The notes: generated by a model not told the origin, from the letters alone. DNA of 64,000 nt from Caulobacter sp. FWC26 (GCF_002742645.2 NZ_CP033875.1:434001-498000), one strand, 5' to 3'; shown: positions 52,276 through 62,382, counted from the stretch's first letter. Program-made: numbers and translations.

Positions 52276-52533
52276 ATGTCCAAGACGATCTTCGATGGAG
52301 CGCACACGCAGCTCGTCGATATTATGATCGCGGCGCGAAAACGATCGGGCCTGACCCAGGTTGAGCTGGCGGCAAAGGTCGGCCGAGATCAAACTTTCAT
52401 TTCTCTGATTGAGCGTTCTCAGAGGCGTATTGATGTTCTCGAGTTCATCGCCTTGGCCCGCGCCATGGGCGAAGATCCACAGCGCCTCTTTTCAGAACTG
52501 ATTTCGAACATTCCCTTGGCGATTGAAATCTAG
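52276..52533 (+). CDS. small Xre-family regulator 2
   Basis: 85 residues; a paralogue of the preceding gene with matching SKTIFDGAHTQLVDIMIAAR start, helix-turn-helix GLTQVELAAKVGRDQTFISL and LIERSQRRIDVLEFIALARA. The ATG at 52276 is preferred to 52240, which lies next to the operator. Tandem duplication of gene plus operator is evident. The following 320 bases to the IS21 end hold no gene I can support. Confidence 0.85.
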   Translation: MSKTIFDGAHTQLVDIMIAARKRSGLTQVELAAKVGRDQTFISLIERSQRRIDVLEFIALARAMGEDPQRLFSELISNIPLAIEI

Positions 52534-52976
52534 CGCTGGGCGTCTCGCGCTTGCGCCCGCTCGCGCTCTACGGCGCCGGCTGCGCCGGACGCCGCCGAGC
52601 CCGCTTCGCGGTCTCGGCCCATTCGGGTGACAAGGCGTTACAGCGGTCCGGAGGCTGGCCTGATGTGAGAGGCTGGTTCTCGATCAACCGGAGGACCCCC
52701 GCTGTCGAGATCCATTGCTTAACGGAAGTTGTGTGATTGAGCCCGCTGATCGGGCGCGGTTGCGCGGCGCTGGGCGAATGACTTCGTAGCGATCACTGCG
52801 GCCTGGCGATCCAGAGCCGCGAGGGTGACATTCGAAGCATCCGCCCAGATTGGGCTGTGTTCCGGCTTGCAAAACTAACCCCCTTCTCGGGGAGATAGGC
52901 GTCCAAAGTTGACCCCCTATCCTTGAGGCTTTGATGGCCAGATCGGCGGCTTGTGGAGCTGCGGATCGAGACAGGG

Positions 52977-54491
52977 ATGTTGGTATTGGAGACGGTGGCG
53001 AAGATCCGGCGCGAGCATTTCGCGCGGGGTAAGGGCGTGAAGACGATCGCGCGGGAGATGGGCCTGGCGCGCAACACGGTGCGCAAGGTCTTGAGATCGG
53101 GAGAGACCTCTCTGGTCTACGAGCGGCGCGAGCAGCCGCACCCCAAGCTTGGGACCTTCATCGAGCGCCTGGAGGGCATGTTGGAGGCCAATGCCTCGGG
53201 CCCTCGTAAAGACCGGCTGACGCTGACACGGATCGCCGACCTACTAAGTCGTGAGGGATACGACGGTAGCTATGATGCGGTTCGGCGCTACGCGAGCCGC
53301 TGGGCTGATCAGCGCCGGGGCGTCAGCTCGCCGGTCGAGGCCTTCGTGCCCCTGAGCTTCGCGCCGGGCGACGCCTACCAGTTCGACTGGAGCCACGACC
53401 AGGTGGAGATCGGCGGCACGCCGCTGACGGTGAAGGTGGCCCACCTGCGGCTCAGCCACAGCCGCCGCTTCTACATCCGGGCCTATCCGCGCGAGACCCA
53501 GGAGATGGTGTTCGACGCCCATGCCCGGGCCTTCGCGCTGTTTGGCGGTGTCACCCGGCGGGGCATCTACGACAACATGAAGACCGCCGTGGAGGCGGTG
53601 TTCGCCGGCAAGACCCGGCGCTTCAACCGGCGCTTCGAGCAGATGTGCTCCCACTACCTGATCGAGCCTGTGGCCTGCACCCCGGCCTCGGGCTGGGAGA
53701 AGGGCCAGGTGGAGAACCAGGTCGGCTACGCCCGCGACAACATCTTCAAGCCGCGCCCTCGGTTCAGGACCCTGGAGGAGCTGAACGGCTGGCTGGAAGC
53801 CGAGTGCGAGCGCCGGGCCCGCAACGACCGTCACCCCGAGTATCGCGACCGCACAGTCCAGGAGGTGTTCGAGGCTGAGCGGCCGTTCCTGGCGCCGTTC
53901 GTAGGGCCCTTCGACGGCTTCCACCAGGTCGAGGCCGTCGCCCAGGCCACCTGCCTGATCAACTTCGACCGCAACCGCTACTCGGTGGAGGCCAGGGCGG
54001 CGCGCCGGGCGGTGCAGATCCGAGCCTATGCCGACCGGGTCATGGTCCTGTGCGACGGCGAGGTCGTGGCCGATCATCCCCGCGGCTTTGGGCGCGACCA
54101 CACCGTCTATGACCCCTGGCACTATCTGCCTGTCCTGGCACGCAAGCCTGGGGCGCTGCGCAACGGCGCGCCGTTCCAGGACTGGTCTCTGCCGCCCGCC
54201 CTGACCCGGCTGCGCAAGCGACTGGGCTCGGGCGACGAGGCCGATCGGCGCTTCGTTCGGGTGCTGGCCAGCGTCCTCGACGACGGCCTGGACGCCGTGG
54301 ACGACGCGGTCCGCGAGGCCCTCGACGCCGGCGCCGCCAGTGACGAGGTGATCCTCAACATCCTGGCCCGACGGCGCGAACCGCCCAGGCCCGAGGCGAT
54401 CACCACGTCACAGGCCTTGGCCTTGCGTCATCCGCCGATCGCCGACTGCGCCCGCTACGACCTGCTGCGAGGTCCCCGTGCAGCGGCATGA
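52977..54491 (+). CDS. istA: IS21 transposase IstA
   Basis: 504 residues from ATG 52977 (GTG 52953 is possible). N-terminal helix-turn-helix [20 protein letters not shown], then an rve-type DDE core with Asp in [12 protein letters not shown], Asp in [10 protein letters not shown] and Glu in [10 protein letters not shown], and a C-terminal Mu-type domain. It cuts and joins IS ends together with IstB. Overlaps istB by 14 bases. Confidence 0.92.
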   Translation: MLVLETVAKIRREHFARGKGVKTIAREMGLARNTVRKVLRSGETSLVYERREQPHPKLGTFIERLEGMLEANASGPRKDRLTLTRIADLLSREGYDGSYDAVRRYASRWADQRRGVSSPVEAFVPLSFAPGDAYQFDWSHDQVEIGGTPLTVKVAHLRLSHSRRFYIRAYPRETQEMVFDAHARAFALFGGVTRRGIYDNMKTAVEAVFAGKTRRFNRRFEQMCSHYLIEPVACTPASGWEKGQVENQVGYARDNIFKPRPRFRTLEELNGWLEAECERRARNDRHPEYRDRTVQEVFEAERPFLAPFVGPFDGFHQVEAVAQATCLINFDRNRYSVEARAARRAVQIRAYADRVMVLCDGEVVADHPRGFGRDHTVYDPWHYLPVLARKPGALRNGAPFQDWSLPPALTRLRKRLGSGDEADRRFVRVLASVLDDGLDAVDDAVREALDAGAASDEVILNILARRREPPRPEAITTSQALALRHPPIADCARYDLLRGPRAAA

Positions 54492-55206
54492 GATGATCGA
54501 GGCCCTGGGTCAGCTGGGCCTGAAGGGCATGGCCGCCGCGTTCGACGACGCGGTGACCACGGGCCTGCAGCGCAACCGCACCGCCTTGGAGATGCTGGCC
54601 GACCTGCTCAAGGCCGAGACCGCGCACCGCCAGGCCGCCTCCATCCGCTACCGGATCACCGCCGCCAAGCTGCCGGCGATGAAGGATCTGGCGCGCTTCA
54701 CCTTCGACGGCTCGCCGATCAATGAGGGCCTGGTCCGCGCCCTGCACAGCGGCTCGTTCCTGGCCGATCACCGCAACATCGTCCTGGTCGGCGGCACGGG
54801 CACCGGCAAGACCCACCTGGCCATCGCCATCACCGCCAACGTCGTGCGGGCCGGCGCCCGTGGCCGCTACTTCAACACCGTCGATCTGGTGAACCGCCTT
54901 GAGGACGAGGCCCGGCGCGGCAAGACCGGCGCCTTGGCCGCCCAGCTCTCACGTCTGGACGTCGTGGTGCTCGACGAGCTGGGCTACCTGCCGTTCGCCC
55001 AGTCCGGCGGCCAGCGCCTGTTCCACCTGATCAGCAAGCTCTACGAGCGCACCTCGGTGATCATCACCACCAACCTGACCTTCGGGGAGTGGCCCACCGT
55101 CTTCGGCGACGCCAAGATGACCACGGCGCTGCTCGACCGCCTGACTCATCACTGCGACATCGTCGAGACCGGCAATGACAGCTGGCGGCTCAGGAACCGC
55201 GCCTGA
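54478..55206 (+). CDS. istB: IS21 helper ATPase IstB
   Basis: 242 residues, GTG start inside istA. AAA+ ATPase of the DnaC type with Walker [15 protein letters not shown] near residue 103 and Walker [12 protein letters not shown] near residue 165. It selects target DNA and stimulates IstA. Full length. Confidence 0.93.
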   Translation: MQRHEMIEALGQLGLKGMAAAFDDAVTTGLQRNRTALEMLADLLKAETAHRQAASIRYRITAAKLPAMKDLARFTFDGSPINEGLVRALHSGSFLADHRNIVLVGGTGTGKTHLAIAITANVVRAGARGRYFNTVDLVNRLEDEARRGKTGALAAQLSRLDVVVLDELGYLPFAQSGGQRLFHLISKLYERTSVIITTNLTFGEWPTVFGDAKMTTALLDRLTHHCDIVETGNDSWRLRNRA

Positions 55207-55404
55207 CCGGCGCGCCCAGCGTCATCCACAACTTGTTCAACCTCCCCCAGACCCCCTCCGGGCAGCTGAAAGATCAGTGGCTCACTAGGCGGCGACGCGC
55301 TGCGCTAGCTGACCGCTACGCGCCTCGCCGCCGGTCCGGGAACAGAGCGTAGAGGGGTCAACTTTGGACGCATATTGGGGGTCAGCTTTGGACGCCGTTT
55401 GACA

Positions 55405-56148
55405 GGCCTATGGGGATTTGAGCGACGCGCTTGTCCCATGAGGTCGCTGGCGATGCGCTGACCGGCATGGTCGCAAGAGTGTGCCGCCAGTTTTCTCCGT
55501 CACGACGCTGACGTGACCCCCTGAAACTCCTCCAGAAATAACTAGAGTCCGCCTCGACTTGACCTTGCCCCCGACCTTGGACCAGGTCGGGCCGGGATTT
55601 CTCGCCGGTCAGGCGCCGGGCGGGCCATATGGCCCGGCGCCGTTCATGAGCTCGATCGGGCACTTGTCGCCGATCGCGCTGTGGGGACGCTGCTCGTTAT
55701 AGTCCCTACGCCAAGCCTCGCATTTTGAGCGGGCGTCGTCGAGGGACATGAACCAGGCGGTGTTTAGGCATTCAGCCCGGACCTTGCCGTTGAAGGACTC
55801 GGCGAAGGCGTTGTCGGTCGGCTTGCCGGGCCGGCTGAAGTCCAAGGTGACACCGCGCTGGTAGGCCCACAGATCCAGGTCGCGGGAGACAAATTCCGGG
55901 CCGTTGTCGACCCGAATGACCCGCGGATAGCCGACGGCCTTTCCAGCCCGCTCGAGCGTCTGGACCACGTCACAGGCCTTATAGGCAAACCGTGGATCCA
56001 GCGCCGGCGAGAACCGGCTGAAGGTGTCGATGACGGCCAGGATACGGATCTTGCGTTCGTCGAACAACTGATCGTGCAGGAAGTCCATGGCCCAGACATC
56101 GTTGGGCCCGGAGGCCGGCCGACGATCCTCACGCAGCTTGGCCTTGAC
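55405..56148 (-). mobile_element. remnant of an IS3-family element
   Basis: The 3' part of an IS3-type orfB, encoded in 55609-56148, and probable outer end near 55510 where TGACCCCCTGAAACTCCTCC resembles an IS3 terminal repeat. No orfA is present. It borders the IS21 on one side and the IS91-type sequence on the other. Confidence 0.6.
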
Positions 56149-56880
56149 CACCCATTCGACGCGGCGCAGCGGGGCCAGGCGAGCGGCGAAGGCGGCGCGG
56201 TCGGCCAGACTGGCCAGTTCACCGAAGAAGGACAGCTGCCCCTCGGCGTGGGCGGCGGCGAGCTTCTCGAGGAACAGCCGCCGGAACAGCCTGGAGAGCA
56301 CGCGGACCGGCAGGAAGAACCGGGGGCGACAAGAGACCCAGCTCTGTCCGTCTAAGGCGAGGCCGCCGCCGGGGACGATGCAGTGGACATGCGGATGGTG
56401 GGTGAGCGCTGACCCCCAGGTGTGAAGGACGGCCGTCAGGCCGATGCGGGCGCCCAGGCGCCTGGGATCGGCGGCGATGGTCAGCAGGGTCTCGGAGGCG
56501 GCCTTGAACAGGGCGGCGTAGACCACGGCCTGGTTCTGGAAGGCGATGTCGCCGATCTGGGCCGGCAGGGTGAAGACCACGTGGTAGTAGGGCAGCGGCA
56601 ACAGCTCAGCCTGTCGGGCCTCCAGCCAGCGCTGCGCCGCCGCGCCTTGGCACCTTGGACAGTGCCGATTGCGGCAGGAGTTGTAGGCGATCCGCTGATG
56701 GTCGCAGTCCTCGCAGCGCTCGACGTGGCCGCCCAACTGCGCGGTGCGGCAGGCCTGGATCGCCGACATCACCTTGAGCTGAGCCAGGCTCAGATGTCCG
56801 GCTTGGTCGCGACGGAAGGCCTCGCCATGGGCGTTGAAGATGTCAGCGACCTCCAGGACCGGGCGCACAGGCCCGGTCAC
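55609..56880 (-). CDS. chimeric transposase: IS91-type N-terminus fused in frame to IS3-type integrase core
   Basis: 423 residues in one uninterrupted frame. Residues 1-245 are IS91-like: zinc-finger CEDCDHQ and CRNRHCPRC, and the HUH-type THHPHVHCIVPGGG. Residues 246-423 are an IS3 OrfB core: DVWAMDFLHDQ (first Asp), IRVDNGPEFVSRD (second Asp) and FSRPGKPTDNAFAESFNGK (Glu), ending NEQRPHSAIGDKCPIELMN. The IS91 catalytic Tyr region is lost, so rolling-circle activity is not expected; the DDE triad remains but without OrfA. Junction near base 56148. Confidence 0.88.
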   Translation of the reverse strand: MTGPVRPVLEVADIFNAHGEAFRRDQAGHLSLAQLKVMSAIQACRTAQLGGHVERCEDCDHQRIAYNSCRNRHCPRCQGAAAQRWLEARQAELLPLPYYHVVFTLPAQIGDIAFQNQAVVYAALFKAASETLLTIAADPRRLGARIGLTAVLHTWGSALTHHPHVHCIVPGGGLALDGQSWVSCRPRFFLPVRVLSRLFRRLFLEKLAAAHAEGQLSFFGELASLADRAAFAARLAPLRRVEWVVKAKLREDRRPASGPNDVWAMDFLHDQLFDERKIRILAVIDTFSRFSPALDPRFAYKACDVVQTLERAGKAVGYPRVIRVDNGPEFVSRDLDLWAYQRGVTLDFSRPGKPTDNAFAESFNGKVRAECLNTAWFMSLDDARSKCEAWRRDYNEQRPHSAIGDKCPIELMNGAGPYGPPGA

Positions 56881-56884
56881 TCGC

Positions 56885-57751
56885 TCAGGCCGGCGGCGGT
56901 CTCAATCGCAGCAGATCCAGCGGGCTCTCGATGCCGTCCAGGGTCTTGGCGGCCACATGGGTGCAAACCGAGGTGGTCTCAAGCTTCTTGTGGCCCAGCA
57001 GAACCTGGATCACCCGCACATCGACCCCTTGCTCCAGCAGGTGAGTAGCGAAGCAATGGCGCAGGGTGTGCAGGCAAACCGGCTTGCTGATGCCGGCCGT
57101 CCTGACCGCCACGTGGAAGGCGCGGTTGAGCGAGCGCGGCGTCACGGCGTTGAACGACGTCAGCCGGTTGGGGAACAGCCACACCGGCGGGCGCGCCACC
57201 TTCCACCAGTTGCGCAAGGTCGCCAGCAGATGCGGTGAGAGCAGCGCGTCGCGGTCGCGCCGACCCTTGCCCTGTTCGACCCGAATGCGCATGCGCTGGC
57301 TGTCGATGTCGCCGACCTTCAGGCCCACGACCTCGGCGGCCCGCAGGCCCGCGCCGTAGGCCACGCTGAGCGCGGTGCGCCACTTGAGCCCCGGCGCCGC
57401 CTGCAACAGCCGCGCGACCTCGTCCGGCGCCAGCACGACCGGCAATCTCTGTGGCTGGCGGGCGATCGGGATGTAGTCCAAGGCCTCTGGCCGCTTGAGC
57501 GTCACGCGGAAGAAGAACCGCAGCGCCACCATCGCGCCATTGATGCTGGCCGGGGCCAGGCCGCTCTGCGTCAGGTGCAGCTGGTAGCGCCGTACATCCT
57601 CGAACGTCAGCTCGCCTGGGGTCCTGCCGCAGTAGCGGCTGCAGGATCGAACCGCTCGGATGTAGGTCTCCTGGGTCCGCGGATCGAAGTTGCGGAGGGT
57701 CATGTCTTCGACCATCCTGCGACGCAACGGGTGGATATCTTCTTCGGGCAT
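56885..57751 (-). CDS. IS91-associated tyrosine recombinase with Tyr-to-Cys change
   Basis: 288 residues from ATG 57751 (AGGAGA upstream). SAM-like N-terminal domain at about 15-95 and phage-integrase catalytic domain. Arg is in YGAGLRAAEVV, His-x-x-Arg in HTLRHCFATHL and the second His in LLGHKKLETTS. The next conserved position, usually Tyr in TT-x-x-YTHV, is Cys (SVCTHV; TGC codon). The active nucleophile is therefore missing. Such recombinases accompany IS91-family transposases; it precedes the chimeric transposase by four bases. Confidence 0.88.
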   Translation of the reverse strand: MPEEDIHPLRRRMVEDMTLRNFDPRTQETYIRAVRSCSRYCGRTPGELTFEDVRRYQLHLTQSGLAPASINGAMVALRFFFRVTLKRPEALDYIPIARQPQRLPVVLAPDEVARLLQAAPGLKWRTALSVAYGAGLRAAEVVGLKVGDIDSQRMRIRVEQGKGRRDRDALLSPHLLATLRNWWKVARPPVWLFPNRLTSFNAVTPRSLNRAFHVAVRTAGISKPVCLHTLRHCFATHLLEQGVDVRVIQVLLGHKKLETTSVCTHVAAKTLDGIESPLDLLRLRPPPA

Positions 57752-58026
57752 CACTCGTCTCCTGTCTTGAGGAGGACGTGGCCGACCCACGTTCCTCTTC
57801 AGACAGGAGGATCCCGATGTTCCCCAGCGCCGAACAAATGCCCCTCCCGCGCGAGCGGGTTAGTGCAATGGCGCGCTGACGACAAATGATCGGGGAGGGA
57901 GGAGGCTTTGAGAAAGACCCCTAGAGAACGTCGCTCACCGAACGGATGTCACTTTGTCGCACGCATCCGTTAACCCTGTTGCCACCTCTCGCGTCTAAGG
58001 TCTTGCAAACGATTGGGTGGGACGAG

Positions 58027-61000
58027 ATGGGTGATCGCGAGGTGCAAAGGCTGGCAGCCTTGCGGGCCTATAGTGTCTTGGACACAGAGGCTGACGCCGC
58101 GATTGATCGCCTTGCCGGACTGGCTGGAAACCTTTTTTCGACACCGATTTCGCTGGTTTCGCTGATCGACGAGCATCGACAGTGGTTCAAGGCCAGGGTT
58201 GGCCTGGAAGCGTCGGAGACGCCGCGCGATCAGGCCTTTTGCGCCCACGCTATCGCCATGGGTCCCGACGCCGTGATGGTGGTCGAAGACGCCACTCTGG
58301 ACCCGCGCTTTGCGAACAATCCCCTGGTCACCGGCGCGCCGGACATTCGCTTCTATGCGGGCGCGACCCTGACCACCAAGGAGGGCCACAACCTTGGCAC
58401 CCTCTGCGTCATCGACGACAAGCCCAGGCCGCGCCCCAGCCCCGCCGAGCTGGAACGGCTTCAGCTACTGGCGCGCATCGTGGTCGACGAGTTCGAACTG
58501 ACCCGCGCCCACCGCCAGGCCCGCGAAAAACAGCGGCTTCTCGAGATCGCCGAGACCATGTCTGGCGTTGGCCACTGGCGGCTGGATCTAGCCACCAACA
58601 AGCCGACCTGGTCAGACGCGGTTTACGCGATCCACGGCGTTGATCGCGAGAGCTTCGATCCCGGACTCGACGACGCCATCGCTTTCTATCATCCCGACGA
58701 CCGCGACATGGTCCGGTCTCATCTGGCCAATGCTGTCGAGACCGGCGCCGGGTTTGAGTTCAGGCTGAGGCTGATGCGCGCCGACGGCGCCATGCGCCAC
58801 GTCGTCTCGCGCGGGGTCTGCGAACTGGACGACCATGGCAAGCCGTCTGCGATCATTGGGCTGTTCCAGGACATAACCGACACTGTCACGACCATCGAGA
58901 CCCTGAAGGATCGCAAGCAGCGCTATCAACTGGTTACCCAGCATGCCGGCGACGTCATCACCCGATACGATTTTGCAGGTGCGGGCCACTTCATCTCGCC
59001 GGCCATCGAGAAACTGCTTGGCTACACCGTCGAGGAAACCATCGGACTGACCGTGCCCTCGGTGCTGCACCCGGCGGATCGCGAGCGGGTGATGGCGGTG
59101 TTCGAGGCGATGTCGCGCGGGCTGGACCAGAGCACGCTTCAACACCGCTCGCGCCACAAGGCGGGTCACTACATCTGGGTGGAATCCAACCTGCAGCTGG
59201 TGCGCGACGAGTCCGGCGCGCCGCAGGAAATCGTCTCGGTCTCACGCGACATCTCCGACCGCAAGGCCCTGGAACTGGAGATGATGGACGCCCGCGACAC
59301 TGCGCGGGAACAGGCCCAGCGGGCGCGGCTGGCCGAGGACATCGGCGGCGTCGGCTACTGGCGATACGACCTGAAGGCCCTGGACCTGGATGTGTCGCCC
59401 AAGATGTTCGAAATCTATGGGTTAGAGCGCGTCGAGCGGCCGGCCATGGCCAGCTTCAACGACCGTATCCATCCCGAAGAACGCGCCTGGACCATGGCCC
59501 GGATCGCCGAACGCCTGAAGACCGGCGAGGCCGACTACAACGTCACCACGCGCATCGTCCGCCCGGACGGCGAGGAGCGCTATATTTCCGGCAGCTCGAT
59601 CATCGATATGGGGCCCGACGGCGTCCCGACCTTCATCATGGGTACGGTCCGCGACATCACCGACGAGCGCCGGGCTCAGGCCGATCTGGCGGCCAGTGAA
59701 AGCCGCTATCGGCTGATGGCCGACAGCGCCAGCGACATGATCACATCCTTCGGACCGGCCGGTGATATCCGATTCATCTCGCCGGCATGCCACCCCATTC
59801 TCGGCTATACGCCCGAGGAGATGATTGGCCGCCGGGTCATCGATATGACCCATCCCGAGGATGTGGCGGTGATGATGGGATACTATGGCGACCTGATCGC
59901 CAAGGGGCCCTCCGCGACCTCCGAGCCCTATCAGTTTCGGGGACGGCACAAGGACGGTCATTGGGTCTGGCTGGAGGGGCAGCCAAAGCTGTTTTTCGAT
60001 GCGGAGACCGGCAAGCTGGCCGCGATCCAGGACGTTGCGCGAGACATCACCGGCCGCAAGGCGCTCGAGGCGGCGCTGGAACTGGCCCGCGCCGAGGCCG
60101 AGGCGGCTGCTGCGGTGAAGGCCGAATTCCTGTCGAACATGAGCCACGAGCTGCGCACACCGCTGACGGCCGTGCTGGGCTTCTCGCGCCTGATCGAGGA
60201 TCAACCCGAACTGTCGCCCGCCACCCGCCGCTTCGTGGATAGGGTCTCCAACGCCGGCAAGGCGCTGCTGTCGACGGTCAATGACATTCTGGACTTCTCC
60301 AAGCTGGAGGCTGGTCAGGTCGAGATCATCGTCGCCCCCAGCAATCCGCGCCAGGTCTTGGAAGACGCCATGGACCTCTTCTCGGGCCAGGCCCAGGAAA
60401 AGGGCCTGGATCTGGTCATGACCGGCCTGGATCAGCTGCCTGATGGACTGGCCCTGGCCCCCGACCGGATCCGCCAGATCCTGCTCAACCTGATCGGCAA
60501 CGCGGTGAAGTTCACCGACCGCGGTCGGGTGACGCTGGACGCCAGGTGGACGGCCAGAACCCGCCGCCTTCGCGTCTCGATCACCGACAGCGGCGTGGGC
60601 ATTCCCGCCGACCGTCTGGGCCAGCTGTTCAAGCGGTTCTCGCAGGTCGACGGGTCCTCCACGCGCCGACATGGCGGGACGGGCCTGGGCTTGGCGATCT
60701 GCAAGGGCCTGGTCGACGCCATGGGCGGCCGAATCGGCGTCTCCAGCCAGGCCGGCCAGGGATCCTGCTTCTGGTTTGAGATCCCGGCCGACAAGACCTC
60801 GCGCGCCGTGACCGAGGTGGATGGCGAGACGGCGGTCATACCCGAAGGTTGCCGGGTGCTGGTGGTTGACGACAACCCGGTCAATCGCGACCTGGTCTGT
60901 GCGGTGCTGCGTGCCTTCGGCGCTGAAATGGCCGAGGCGCCCGACGGCGAGACGGCCGTCCAGCTCGCCGCCGGCGAGCCCTTCGACGTGATCCTTATGG

Positions 61001-61224
61001 ACCTGCGCATGCCGGGCATAGGCGGCGAGGCCGCGACCCGACAGATTCGCAAGGACGGGCTCAACGGCAATGTCCCGATCATCGCCTTCTCGGCCGATGT
61101 GGGCGGCGTCTTGCCGGTGGACGTCTTCGACGGCTTGGTCGCCAAGCCGCTGGATGCGCGCACGCTGATCGCGGAGATCAACCGCACCCTGTCCTTCGAG
61201 GGAGATATCGAAAATGCCGCCTAA
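58027..61224 (+). CDS. hybrid sensor histidine kinase (GAF, multiple PAS, HisKA, ATPase, receiver)
   Basis: 1065 residues from ATG 58027. Order: GAF domain (about 10-150; FKARVGLEASETPRDQAFC), four PAS/PAC units (about 175-710, repeated ...PEEMIGRRVID and DITGRKALE patterns), HisKA with FLSNMSHELRTPLTAVLGFS (His near 710), HATPase with NLIGNAVKFTD and GTGLGLAICKGLVDAMGG, then a receiver with VLVVDDNPVNRDLV and LMDLRMPGIGG. No membrane helix, so it is cytosolic. Signal unknown; GAF/PAS could bind a small ligand, heme or flavin. Overlaps the next gene by 11 bases. The 275 bases before it hold no gene I can support. Confidence 0.9.
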   Translation: MGDREVQRLAALRAYSVLDTEADAAIDRLAGLAGNLFSTPISLVSLIDEHRQWFKARVGLEASETPRDQAFCAHAIAMGPDAVMVVEDATLDPRFANNPLVTGAPDIRFYAGATLTTKEGHNLGTLCVIDDKPRPRPSPAELERLQLLARIVVDEFELTRAHRQAREKQRLLEIAETMSGVGHWRLDLATNKPTWSDAVYAIHGVDRESFDPGLDDAIAFYHPDDRDMVRSHLANAVETGAGFEFRLRLMRADGAMRHVVSRGVCELDDHGKPSAIIGLFQDITDTVTTIETLKDRKQRYQLVTQHAGDVITRYDFAGAGHFISPAIEKLLGYTVEETIGLTVPSVLHPADRERVMAVFEAMSRGLDQSTLQHRSRHKAGHYIWVESNLQLVRDESGAPQEIVSVSRDISDRKALELEMMDARDTAREQAQRARLAEDIGGVGYWRYDLKALDLDVSPKMFEIYGLERVERPAMASFNDRIHPEERAWTMARIAERLKTGEADYNVTTRIVRPDGEERYISGSSIIDMGPDGVPTFIMGTVRDITDERRAQADLAASESRYRLMADSASDMITSFGPAGDIRFISPACHPILGYTPEEMIGRRVIDMTHPEDVAVMMGYYGDLIAKGPSATSEPYQFRGRHKDGHWVWLEGQPKLFFDAETGKLAAIQDVARDITGRKALEAALELARAEAEAAAAVKAEFLSNMSHELRTPLTAVLGFSRLIEDQPELSPATRRFVDRVSNAGKALLSTVNDILDFSKLEAGQVEIIVAPSNPRQVLEDAMDLFSGQAQEKGLDLVMTGLDQLPDGLALAPDRIRQILLNLIGNAVKFTDRGRVTLDARWTARTRRLRVSITDSGVGIPADRLGQLFKRFSQVDGSSTRRHGGTGLGLAICKGLVDAMGGRIGVSSQAGQGSCFWFEIPADKTSRAVTEVDGETAVIPEGCRVLVVDDNPVNRDLVCAVLRAFGAEMAEAPDGETAVQLAAGEPFDVILMDLRMPGIGGEAATRQIRKDGLNGNVPIIAFSADVGGVLPVDVFDGLVAKPLDARTLIAEINRTLSFEGDIENAA

Positions 61225-61639
61225 CGCGCGCACGAAACGGATCTTCATCGCGGAAGACGACCGCAACCTGCTGGAACTTCTGACCACGCGGCTTGACCTG
61301 GCCGGCTACGCGACCAGTTTCGGTCGCGATGGATGGGAGGCTCTGGAGGGCATCCACAGCACCCGGCCCGCCGCCATAGTCTTGGACGTCAACATGCCCC
61401 GGCTGGACGGCTTTGGCGTGCTGCGCCATCTCAGGAAGAGCCCGGCCGTGTCCAATATCCCAGTGATGATGCTTACGGCCCGCAATGCACCAAACGACAT
61501 TCGCGAAGCCCTCGCACTAGGTGCAAAAGACTATCTCGCCAAGCCGTTCAACGACGCGATGTTGTTGGCGCGGGTAGCTCGCCTGCTGCGCCCTAGGCCG
61601 ACGGCGCCTCCAATAGTTTCAAACGAGGTGCTGCTCTAG
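61214..61639 (+). CDS. single-domain response regulator
   Basis: 141 residues, CheY-like receiver only: acidic pair FIAEDDRNL, phospho-acceptor Asp in IVLDVNMPRLDG near residue 58, Thr in MMLTARN and Lys in DYLAKPFND. No output domain, so it may work through protein contact or a phosphorelay with the preceding hybrid kinase, with which it overlaps by 11 bases. Ends in TAG. Confidence 0.9.
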   Translation: MPPNARTKRIFIAEDDRNLLELLTTRLDLAGYATSFGRDGWEALEGIHSTRPAAIVLDVNMPRLDGFGVLRHLRKSPAVSNIPVMMLTARNAPNDIREALALGAKDYLAKPFNDAMLLARVARLLRPRPTAPPIVSNEVLL

Positions 61640-61827
61640 CGGCCGTCATACATATCCAGCGGAGAGGCTCAATCTAGCGGCGTTTCCGCTCAGCGCTGCC
61701 TTGTCGGTATCGAATTCAACGTCGTGTTCCCGGATCGACGCCAGAGTCCGCTAGCGGCGCATTGTAGTCGTCGGGGTCTCCCACGGAGTTTCACACGATT
61801 GTCGTCAGGCGCTGGCATTGCCGGCTC

Positions 61828-62382
61828 ATGTCCATCCCTGCCTCCGATCAAGGCCTGACGCGTGAGTCGTCCGGCTCGCCAGGCGCCGAGCGCTTTGAGG
61901 CCCTGACCCGACGCCTTCGCGTTCCACTGCTGCGCTACTTCACGCGCCGCACCGGCTCGCGGCCCGACAGCGAGGAATTGGTGCAGGATCTGTTCCTGCG
62001 ACTGCTGCGCCGGCCTGGCCTCATGGCCCTCGAGAGCATCGATGGTTACGTGTTCGAGGCCGCCGCGAACCTCCTTCGCGACAAGGTGAAACGGGAACGG
62101 ACACGGCCGCTGCTGAGCGCGGTCGACTTGGAACGTATCGACCTGGCTGACGACCTCCCCGACGCGGAGGACGTTGTCGGAGGGCGGCAAAGCCTGGAGC
62201 GCATCCAGGTCGCCCTCAAGTCGCTGTCGCCCCGGGCGCGCACCATCGTCATTCTTCGTCGCTTCGAGGACATGAGCCACGCCCAGATCGCCGCCCGGCT
62301 GAATATCTCGGTCAGCGCCGTCGAGAAGCATCTTGTGCGGTCGATGGCTGTGCTGCGCAACGCCTTGCGGGAGCAGGGGTGA
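61828..62382 (+). CDS. ECF sigma factor, FecI type (second system)
   Basis: 184 residues; sigma2 DSEELVQDLFLRLLRRPG at about residue 48 and sigma4 EDMSHAQIAARLNISVSAVEKHL near 160. Regulates the downstream receptor through FecR. The 188 bases before it contain no other gene; a promoter is not obvious. Confidence 0.9.
   Translation: MSIPASDQGLTRESSGSPGAERFEALTRRLRVPLLRYFTRRTGSRPDSEELVQDLFLRLLRRPGLMALESIDGYVFEAAANLLRDKVKRERTRPLLSAVDLERIDLADDLPDAEDVVGGRQSLERIQVALKSLSPRARTIVILRRFEDMSHAQIAARLNISVSAVEKHLVRSMAVLRNALREQG

Larger units (their letters stand above)
52856..55404 (+). mobile_element. IS21-family insertion sequence
   Basis: About 2549 bp. Ends align as imperfect inverted repeats of 28 bases, both starting TGT and ending ACCCCC (left 52856-52883, right complement of 55377-55404), with TG...CA termini. 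Further GCGTCCAAAGTTGACCCC copies lie inside at both ends, the multiple terminal repeats typical of IS21. Contains intact istA and istB. Flanking target duplication is not clear (GGC on both sides at most). Confidence 0.8.

Noticed and set aside
59422..61287. Minus-strand open frame of 621 codons opposite the hybrid kinase
   Set aside because: Shadow of strongly coding plus-strand domains; no motif or ribosome-binding site.
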